DNA of 12,609 nucleotides from contig CADCPG010000126.1 of assembly GCA_902803255.1 (NCBI GenBank), positions 1 through 12,609 on the forward strand. Reading direction: 5' to 3'. Every line of letters starts with the position of its first letter. Position 1 is the first letter of the stretch. This document shows positions 7,627 to 12,609 of the stretch, in pieces. Below the pieces are notes generated by a model. The model made no database searches. It was not told where the DNA came from and worked only from the letters and a program-made list of their open reading frames with translations. The position numbers were made by a program, and so were the translations under genes. The stretch is from an uncultured Ruminococcus sp. (GTDB lineage: Bacteria; Bacillota; Clostridia; Oscillospirales; CAG-272).

Positions 7627-7660
7627 ACCGCCGAAACTATTGCAGTTCCGGCGGTTTTTT
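7627..7660 (+). terminator. Intrinsic terminator of the DUF1836-CPBP operon
   Basis: ACCGCCGAAAC (7627-7637) pairs with GTTCCGGCGGT (7645-7655), 11 bp with one A-C mismatch and a 7-nt loop, followed directly by TTTTTT (7655-7660). It lies 32 nt after the CPBP stop. Its 3' half overlaps the promoter of the pot operon. Confidence 0.9.
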
Positions 7661-7668
7661 GATATAAT
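7640..7668 (+). promoter_or_regulatory. Promoter of the pot polyamine transport operon, overlapping the preceding terminator
   Basis: TTGCAG (7640-7645), 17 nt, TATAAT (7663-7668), with the extended -10 TGATATAAT (7660-7668). The -35 lies in the loop and 3' arm of the upstream terminator hairpin, and the spacer contains its T run. Transcription would start near 7675, giving a leader of about 133 nt. Confidence 0.8.
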
Positions 7669-7711
7669 ATTCGACGGTAACTGCGGTACGTAAGTGCACC
7701 CGGCTTTTTCG

Positions 7712-7752
7712 CCGTCCCGACCGATGAAGGCGGGACGGTTTTGCGCTTTTTT
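7712..7752 (+). promoter_or_regulatory. Terminator-like hairpin in the potA leader, possible attenuator
   Basis: CCGTCCCG (7712-7719) pairs perfectly with CGGGACGG (7731-7738) across an 11-nt loop, followed by TTTT, then GCGC and TTTTTT (7747-7752). It lies between the pot promoter and the potA start, where an intrinsic terminator would cut expression unless bypassed. TTCCGG (7751-7756) can pair with CCGGAA (7778-7783), a possible competing or additional stem. I match it to no known riboswitch class. Confidence 0.55.
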
Positions 7753-7807
7753 CCGGTGTGCGTCATAGGCCCCGTTCCGGAATATTTTTATGTAAGGAAA
7801 TTGCGGA

Positions 7808-8932
7808 ATGAACAACGAAAAGCTTATTGAGCTGCGCTCGATCTCCAAGTCATTCGACGGCGAGCAGGTGCTCAGATCGATCGACCTCGACATCCACCGG
7901 AAGGAGTTCATCACCCTTCTCGGCCCGTCCGGCTGCGGAAAAACGACAACGCTGCGGATCATCGCCGGATTCGTCACCCCCGACGAGGGAGACGTCATCT
8001 TTGACGGAAAAAGGATCAACGATCTTCCTCCCCACCGGCGCAACGTCAACACCGTCTTCCAGCGCTACGCCCTCTTCCCTCACCTCAACGTCTACGAAAA
8101 CATCGCATTCGGACTGCGTCTTTCCAAGACTCCTGACGAAGAGATCAAGACCCGCGTTACCGAGATGCTGACGCTCGTCAACCTCCGCGGCTTCGAAAAG
8201 CGGGACGTCTCGAGCCTGTCCGGAGGACAGCAGCAGCGCGTCGCCATCGCCCGCGCTCTGATCAACCGCCCCGAGGTCCTTCTCCTCGACGAGCCTCTCG
8301 GAGCTCTCGACCTCAAACTGCGCAAGGACATGCAGGTCGAACTGCGCCGCATGCAGCAGCAGACCGGCATCACCTTCATTTACGTGACCCACGACCAGGA
8401 GGAGGCGCTCTCGATGTCTGACACCGTCGTCGTGATGGCGAACGGCGAGATCCAGCAGATAGGCACCCCCGAAAAGATATACAACGAGCCCGAAAACGCC
8501 TTCGTCGCCGACTTCATCGGCGAGAGCAATATACTGAACGGCACGATGATCAAGGACTACACCGTCTCGTTCGCCGGCCAGACCTTCACCTGCGAGGACG
8601 CGGGCTTCGCTCCCAACGAGCCGGTCGACGTGGTCGTCAGGCCCGAGGATATCGACATAGTCCCGGTCGACAAAGCCATGCTGACGGGCGAAGTCACCGC
8701 CGTCACCTTCAAGGGCGACTACTACGAGATCATAGCCGATATCGACAACTTCAAATGGATGATCGAAACCACCGACGCCTTCCGGGTCGGCGACACCATC
8801 GGCATATCCATCGACCCGTACGAGATTCAGGTGATGAAAAAATCGGAATTCTCCGGGATGTTCGGCGACTATTCCACCTTCAGCGACGAGATGGATCATC
8901 TTTCCGATCCCGACGGGGAGGCATCCGAATGA
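7808..8932 (+). CDS. potA: Spermidine/putrescine ABC transporter, ATP-binding subunit PotA
   Basis: This 374-residue ATPase powers polyamine import from the cytoplasmic face of the PotB/PotC channel. Visible motifs are Walker A GPSGCGKTT (39-47), the Q-loop region VFQRYALFPH, the ABC signature LSGGQQQR (from 137), Walker B LLLDEP with Asp161 and Glu162, the D-loop GALD and the switch His195 in THDQEE. After about residue 240 a C-terminal TOBE-type domain follows (VVRPEDIDIV), typical of the CUT1/polyamine subfamily. Length agrees with PotA of other bacteria (about 370-380). AAGGA (7794-7798) lies 9 nt before the ATG. The operon order potA-potB-potC/D supports the polyamine assignment over other members of this ATPase group such as iron(III) or sulfate importers. 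Its stop overlaps the potB start by 4 nt. Confidence 0.95.
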   Translation: MNNEKLIELRSISKSFDGEQVLRSIDLDIHRKEFITLLGPSGCGKTTTLRIIAGFVTPDEGDVIFDGKRINDLPPHRRNVNTVFQRYALFPHLNVYENIAFGLRLSKTPDEEIKTRVTEMLTLVNLRGFEKRDVSSLSGGQQQRVAIARALINRPEVLLLDEPLGALDLKLRKDMQVELRRMQQQTGITFIYVTHDQEEALSMSDTVVVMANGEIQQIGTPEKIYNEPENAFVADFIGESNILNGTMIKDYTVSFAGQTFTCEDAGFAPNEPVDVVVRPEDIDIVPVDKAMLTGEVTAVTFKGDYYEIIADIDNFKWMIETTDAFRVGDTIGISIDPYEIQVMKKSEFSGMFGDYSTFSDEMDHLSDPDGEASE

Positions 8933-9765
8933 CCGGCAGGACCCGCGACGCAAGACCGATAGCTGCGGCTCCGCATATGGTATGGGCCGTCCTGTTCATC
9001 ATCGCGCCGCTGATCTTCGTCGCCGTATACTCCTTCAGGGGGGCGGACGGCGGATTCTCCTTTGAAAACTTTGCCGCTCTCGGCGACTACACCGACGCTT
9101 TCGTGCGATCGGCGAGCTATTCGCTGATAGCGACCGTCATCTGCCTCGTAATTGGATATCCTCTCGCCTACGCCATCTCCCTGTGCTCCCCCCGCGCCCA
9201 GCGCGTACTCATAATGATGGTCATGCTCCCCATGTGGATAAACTTCCTCATCAGGACATACGCCATAATGAAGCTGCTGGAGGACACGGGATTCATCAAC
9301 GGGACTCTGCAGAAGATCTTCGGCGAGGACTTCGAGCTGCATATGATCAACACTCCGGGAGCCGTGATATTCGGTATGGTCTACGACTATCTGCCCTACA
9401 TGGTGCTCCCGATCTACACCGTTCTCTCGAAGATCGACCCGAAGCTGGGCGAGGCAGCAGCCGACCTTGGCTGCTCCAAGGTCCAGACCCTCTTCAGGGT
9501 GACTCTTCCCCTCTCGGTATCCGGAGTGGTGTCCGGGATAACCATGGTCTTCGTTCCGTCCATCAGCACCTTCTACATCTCCCAGAAACTGGGCGGCGGG
9601 CAGTACCTGCTGATAGGCGACGCCATCGAGACAGCATTTGCCAGCACCTCCACCTACAGCGTCGGCGCCGCCATGTCGCTCGTTCTGATGGTGATCGTCC
9701 TTATCTCGACCTTCGTCATGAACCGCTTTGACAAGGATTCGTCGAAGGGAGGCGTGGTGGTATGA
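8929..9765 (+). CDS. potB: Spermidine/putrescine ABC transporter permease PotB
   Basis: This 278-residue membrane protein forms half of the polyamine channel. It shows six hydrophobic helices (the first near residues 17-36) and the EAA loop that contacts PotA (GEAAADLGCSKVQTLFRVTL, about 180-199), followed by LPLSVSGVVSGITMVF. E. coli PotB has 275 residues. The ATG at 8929 overlaps the potA stop as ATGA and has GGGGAGG about 7 nt upstream. Upstream in-frame starts such as 8755 would read through potA in another frame and are not credible. The conserved NxLIRTYA-like stretch (NFLIRTYAIMKLL) is typical of PotB permeases. The gene is cotranscribed and translationally coupled with both neighbours. 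Confidence 0.95.
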   Translation: MTGRTRDARPIAAAPHMVWAVLFIIAPLIFVAVYSFRGADGGFSFENFAALGDYTDAFVRSASYSLIATVICLVIGYPLAYAISLCSPRAQRVLIMMVMLPMWINFLIRTYAIMKLLEDTGFINGTLQKIFGEDFELHMINTPGAVIFGMVYDYLPYMVLPIYTVLSKIDPKLGEAAADLGCSKVQTLFRVTLPLSVSGVVSGITMVFVPSISTFYISQKLGGGQYLLIGDAIETAFASTSTYSVGAAMSLVLMVIVLISTFVMNRFDKDSSKGGVVV

Positions 9766-11858
9766 AAAAGACCTCATCCAGGGCTACCGTCCTTTCGAAG
9801 ATCTACTCGTTTCTGATCTACCTGCTGCTTTATCTTCCGATCTTCATCATGATCCTCTTCTCCTTCAACGAGTCGAAGAGCATGACGAATTTCACCGGTT
9901 TCTCCCTCAGATGGTACCGTGAGCTTTTCTCCAGCGGAAAAGCCTTCGAAGCCCTCAAATACTCGCTGATAATCGCGCTGCTCTCGGCGCTGATATCGAC
10001 GGTCATAGGCACCCTGGCCGCCTACGGCATACACTATATGCGCTCCAAGGCCCTGCGCAGCACGGTGACTTCGGTGACGAACGTACCGATGATGAACCCG
10101 GATATCGTGACCGGTATATCGATGCTGCTCCTCTTCGCCTTCGTTCAGGTGATACTCGGCATGCAGCACTCCCTCCTCGGGTTCGGTACGCTGCTCATAG
10201 CACATATAACATTCAACCTTCCCTACGTCATCCTATCGGTGTTGCCGAAACTCCGTCAGATGGATCCGAGCCTGTCGGAAGCCGCCCGGGACCTGGGATG
10301 CACTCCGGCCCAGTCATTCCTCAAGGCGGAGCTCCCCTTCATCCTTCCCGGCATCCTTTCGGGCGCGGTGATGGCCTTCACCCTCTCGCTTGACGATTTC
10401 GTAATATCCAACTTCACTATCGGCAACAGTTTCCAGACCCTTCCGATCCTCATCTACTCGATGACGAAGCGCGAGGTCACCCCCGATATGAACGCGATAT
10501 GCTCGATCGTATTCGTCGTCATCTTCGTCCTTCTCCTGCTCTCCAACCTCACTGGCGGAGACGGCAGCGGCAGGACCGCCTTCGCCGAAAAGATCCGCCG
10601 CTACAAGAAGCAGATAATGATCGGCGTGTCGGTACTGCTCGCCGGAGTGACCGTCGGTATCGTCTTCCTTTTCCTTTTCGTACCGCCTCCGGTGGAAAAG
10701 ACCCTCAACGTATACAACTGGGGCGAATACATCTCCGACGGTTCGGACGATTCCCTCGACACGATCGAAGCCTTCGAAGACTGGTACCTTGAGACATACG
10801 GGGAAAAAGTGAAGGTCAACTACACCACATATCCCTCCAACGAAGACCTTTACAACAAGCTCTCCAGCGGAGCAGCCGAATACGACGTCATCTTTCCCTC
10901 CGACTATATGGTCGCCAAACTCCGGGACGAGGGAATGCTGGAGCCCCTCGATTTCTCGCTTATCGACAACTATCAGTATATCCTTGACGATTTCAAGGGC
11001 CTCTTCTACGATCCCGGCGAGCAGTATTCAGTCCCGTACACATACGGAGTCATCGGACTGATATACAACTCCGCGAAGGTCCCGGGCGGACTCGTGGACG
11101 GCTGGGGAGCCATGAGCAGCGAAGAACTTCGCGGCAAGATCCTCCAGGTCAACAACCCCCGCGACGCCTTCGGCATAGCGATGTACGATCTCGGCATCGA
11201 CGTCAACACGACCGACCGCGCCGAATGGGACCGCGCTTACGATTATCTAGCAAAACAAAAGCCCCTCGTTCAGTCATACGTCATGGACGAGGTTTACAAC
11301 AAGATGGAGAGCGGGGAGGCCTACGTCGCCGCCTATTACGCCGGAGACTTCCTCTTCATGTATGAAAACAACGAGGATCTCGCCTTCTGCCAGCCCGAGT
11401 CGACCAACTTCTTCATCGATGCGATATGCATACCGAAGAATCCGGCGAGAGACGGGGATACCTACCGCATCGCCAACATCTTCATAAATTATCTGCTCTC
11501 CGAGGAGCCCGCCGTAGCCGACGCCGAAATGATCTGCTACGCGTCTCCCAACTCACTCGTCATCAATAACGCGGAGTACATCGAATATATGAGCGAGATC
11601 CACGAGGACGCGATGGACATCCTTTATCCGGAGGATCTGGATTTCAAGGCGGAGTATGACAAGTACTGCTACCGTCTGCTCGATCCCGAGACCAACCGGT
11701 ATATGAACAACCTCTGGTCAAAGCTCAAGATCGAATCGGGAGAGGGAGAGGATTTCGACCCGACGAACATCATAGCTCTGTCGATGCTGGCGGTGATAAT
11801 CGCGGCTGCCGTGTTCTTCGCAGTGCGCCGCAAGCGCAGGGAAAAATACTATTCGTGA
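9762..11858 (+). CDS. potCD: PotC-PotD fusion: polyamine permease joined to binding protein, with extra C-terminal TM helix
   Basis: This 698-residue protein joins the second permease and the substrate-binding protein. Residues 1-265 are PotC: six helices, with the EAA loop SEAARDLGCTPAQSFLKAEL and LSLDDFVISNF. After the positively charged linker KIRRYKKQ a seventh helix (about 286-308) takes the place of the PotD signal peptide. Residues 311-660 are a full-length PotD-like domain. The E. coli polyamine-binding positions are matched by Trp320 and Tyr323 (YNWGEY), Ser380 and Tyr382 (PSDY) and Asp553 (FFID; E. coli Trp255 is replaced by Phe551). An eighth helix (669-690) ending in RRKRREK then returns to the cytoplasm, so the binding domain would be tethered at both ends. 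PotC-PotD fusions are known in some Bacillota; I am less sure the last helix is. The ATG overlaps the potB stop (ATGA), with GGGAGG upstream. No frameshift is seen at the junction. Confidence 0.93.
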   Translation: MKKTSSRATVLSKIYSFLIYLLLYLPIFIMILFSFNESKSMTNFTGFSLRWYRELFSSGKAFEALKYSLIIALLSALISTVIGTLAAYGIHYMRSKALRSTVTSVTNVPMMNPDIVTGISMLLLFAFVQVILGMQHSLLGFGTLLIAHITFNLPYVILSVLPKLRQMDPSLSEAARDLGCTPAQSFLKAELPFILPGILSGAVMAFTLSLDDFVISNFTIGNSFQTLPILIYSMTKREVTPDMNAICSIVFVVIFVLLLLSNLTGGDGSGRTAFAEKIRRYKKQIMIGVSVLLAGVTVGIVFLFLFVPPPVEKTLNVYNWGEYISDGSDDSLDTIEAFEDWYLETYGEKVKVNYTTYPSNEDLYNKLSSGAAEYDVIFPSDYMVAKLRDEGMLEPLDFSLIDNYQYILDDFKGLFYDPGEQYSVPYTYGVIGLIYNSAKVPGGLVDGWGAMSSEELRGKILQVNNPRDAFGIAMYDLGIDVNTTDRAEWDRAYDYLAKQKPLVQSYVMDEVYNKMESGEAYVAAYYAGDFLFMYENNEDLAFCQPESTNFFIDAICIPKNPARDGDTYRIANIFINYLLSEEPAVADAEMICYASPNSLVINNAEYIEYMSEIHEDAMDILYPEDLDFKAEYDKYCYRLLDPETNRYMNNLWSKLKIESGEGEDFDPTNIIALSMLAVIIAAAVFFAVRRKRREKYYS

Positions 11859-11897
11859 CCTTCTTTTCCCCCTTCCCTTTCCCCTTCCCCTTCCCCT
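11859..11897 (+). repeat. 39-nt uninterrupted pyrimidine tract after potCD
   Basis: Every base from 11859 to 11897 is C or T, arranged as imperfect repeats of TTCCCC, and the tract starts directly after the potCD stop codon. In RNA it would be C-rich, G-free and unstructured, the composition favoured by Rho. As DNA a homopurine/homopyrimidine tract can form a triplex. A perfect 12-bp palindrome, CTGCCGCGGCAG, follows at 11896-11907. No role is shown by the sequence. Confidence 0.75.
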
Positions 11898-11925
11898 GCC
11901 GCGGCAGTGCGGCGAAAGCAAATAA

Positions 11926-11956
11926 AGGCGCGTAAAGGCGGAAAACCTTCGCGCCT
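11926..11956 (+). repeat. Stem-loop in the potCD-mif gap
   Basis: AGGCGCG (11926-11932) and AAGG (11935-11938) pair with CCTT (11946-11949) and CGCGCCT (11950-11956). This is an 11-bp stem with a two-base bulge and a 7-nt loop. No T run follows, so it is not an intrinsic terminator; it could protect the 3' end of the pot mRNA. Confidence 0.6.
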
Positions 11957-11961
11957 GACGC

Positions 11962-12007
11962 CCGAAAGCCGTTCTGTTCACTCCGGTCCGGGCAGAACGG
12001 CTTTCGG
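11962..12007 (+). repeat. Perfect 15-bp inverted repeat upstream of the MIF-like gene
   Basis: CCGAAAGCCGTTCTG (11962-11976) is perfectly complementary to CAGAACGGCTTTCGG (11993-12007) around a 16-nt loop. A T run (12018-12023) begins ten bases later, preceded by CCGGCGG, so it is not a standard terminator unless an alternative fold forms. CCGGT in the loop (11983-11987) can pair with ACCGG (12010-12014), which would bring a stem nearer the T run. I could not find a convincing promoter for the gene downstream. Confidence 0.65.
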
Positions 12008-12059
12008 ATACCGGCGGTTTTTTAAATGTCGAAGTCTTATTCAAAAAAGGAGCAGTCAG

Positions 12060-12404
12060 ATGCCTTACATCAACACGACCACTTCGGTAAAGGTGCCGGA
12101 GGAAAAAGAAAAAAGGATCGCCGCCGCTCTCGGACGCGCGATCGAGAACTTTCCCGGAAAGACCGAGCGGTGGCTTATGCTGAATTTCACCGGCGGTTCT
12201 CACATGTATTTTGCCGGTGACGCGTCGGCGCCCTCCGCCATGGTAGAGGTGAAGATCTTCGGCACGGCTCCCGATTCCGCCTTCGACGGGATGACCCGGG
12301 ACGTCTGCGACATCTTCAGCCGCGAACTCGGCATACCCGCCGACCGGATCTACGTTCAGTACGATGAATGCTCCCGCTGGGGCTGGAACGGCGGAAATTT
12401 CTGA
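12060..12404 (+). CDS. MIF-like protein (macrophage migration inhibitory factor / phenylpyruvate tautomerase family)
   Basis: At 114 residues this protein is almost exactly the size of human MIF and follows it end to end. It has the N-terminal MP with Pro2, the catalytic base once Met is removed; Lys34 in PGKTERW, matching MIF Lys32 (mature numbering); MYFAGDASAP, matching MAFGGSSEP; DRIYVQY, matching DRVYINY, with the active-site Tyr kept and Asn97 replaced by Gln; and the C-terminal GWNGGNF, matching GWNNSTF. MIF proteins are trimers that tautomerise phenylpyruvate and related keto acids. The human CALC cysteine pair linked to oxidoreductase activity is absent. There is no signal peptide, as in human MIF. 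AAGGAG lies 7 nt before the ATG. Other tautomerase-superfamily members (4-oxalocrotonate tautomerase, CHMI) are shorter or lack GWN. The physiological substrate here is unknown. Confidence 0.88.
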   Translation: MPYINTTTSVKVPEEKEKRIAAALGRAIENFPGKTERWLMLNFTGGSHMYFAGDASAPSAMVEVKIFGTAPDSAFDGMTRDVCDIFSRELGIPADRIYVQYDECSRWGWNGGNF

Positions 12405-12406
12405 AA

Positions 12407-12601
12407 GTGACTCCGGACAGACCGATCATCGAAAAACTGTGTCCCGACGCGCCTGTAAGCCGGGAGCCGGGGGCTTTCCCGGCCCTCGGGTATCACGCCA
12501 CGGCCGCGTACCCCGACGGCAGCTTCATAACCGTATATTATCAGCGGTGGGGTAAGGACAAAAAAACGTCTCTTGTGAGAACGCTCTGGAGATTCAAATA
12601 A
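12407..12601 (+). CDS. Small hypothetical protein downstream of the MIF-like gene
   Basis: I do not recognise this 64-residue product. The frame opens with a GTG two bases after the MIF stop and ends in TAA at 12599-12601. GGAAA (12393-12397) about 9 nt upstream is a weak ribosome binding site, so expression probably depends on coupling to the MIF-like gene. It is basic at the C-terminus (GKDKKTS, TLWRFK), rich in aromatic residues (ITVYYQRW), and has no membrane helix, signal peptide or metal motif. Alternating hydrophobic residues in the second half suggest a small beta-rich domain. The frame extends upstream to 12368, but that part overlaps the MIF-like gene. Codon composition resembles the neighbours. 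It could be non-coding by chance; confidence is moderate. Confidence 0.5.
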   Translation: MTPDRPIIEKLCPDAPVSREPGAFPALGYHATAAYPDGSFITVYYQRWGKDKKTSLVRTLWRFK

Positions 12602-12609
12602 TCTCGGTA

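Noticed and set aside
7724..7768. Fourteen-residue open frame in the pot leader, as an attenuator leader peptide
   Set aside because: It has no ribosome binding site and no run of regulatory codons, and its ATG lies in the loop of the terminator-like hairpin.
8755..8928. Upstream extension of potB
   Set aside because: The frame overlaps the conserved C-terminal domain of potA, and the ATGA overlap with a good ribosome binding site at 8929 fits PotB length.
6473..9777. Several minus-strand open frames of 290-370 codons opposite the CPBP, potA and potB genes
   Set aside because: They are antisense shadows of GC-rich coding sequence, with low-complexity charged translations and no ribosome binding sites. 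The plus-strand genes have clear motifs.
11962..12014. H-type pseudoknot between the large hairpin loop and the following ACCGG
   Set aside because: Only two bases would have to span a 15-bp stem, which is not sterically reasonable; only an alternative, exclusive pairing remains possible.

Overview
The window reads as chromosomal DNA of a fairly GC-rich (about 60% by eye) member of the Bacillota, most likely a gut-type clostridium. Support for this comes from RqcH, a type II pantothenate kinase, a DUF1836 protein, a potABC(D) operon, strong Shine-Dalgarno sites and promoters of the Gram-positive extended -10 type. I cannot name a genus. Genes cover nearly all of the sequence, no gap exceeds about 260 bases, and I see no IS element, phage gene, tRNA, rRNA or CRISPR array.

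Layout. (1) 1-2443, minus strand: a HAD-IIA phosphatase gene overlaps rqcH (ribosome quality control), whose 3' end runs off the left edge. (2) 2462-2723: a divergent promoter region. (3) 2724-3581, plus: coaW, the first step of coenzyme A synthesis. (4) 3675-7660, plus: one transcription unit with a near-consensus promoter and a clear terminator. It encodes a DUF1836 HTH regulator, a two-TM protein with a possible PH-like domain, a DUF362 protein with a two-cluster ferredoxin domain, and a large CPBP (CAAX-type) membrane protease. The first three genes are joined by start/stop overlaps or near-overlaps. (5) 7640-11858, plus: the polyamine importer potA-potB-potC/D, with 4-base overlaps between genes. 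Its promoter lies partly inside the preceding terminator, and its leader of about 130 nt carries a second terminator-like hairpin. The last gene fuses the PotC permease to the PotD binding protein and adds a C-terminal membrane helix. (6) 11859-12059: a structured gap with a 39-nt pyrimidine tract and two strong hairpins. (7) 12060-12601, plus: a homologue of macrophage migration inhibitory factor (MIF), followed two bases later by an unidentified 64-residue protein.

All four promoters I can identify share the same nine-base extended -10, TGATATAAT, with exactly 17 bp to the -35. The points most worth a second look are the doubly anchored PotCD fusion, the pot leader, the MIF homologue with its structured upstream region, and the uncharacterised DUF1836/DUF362/CPBP operon.
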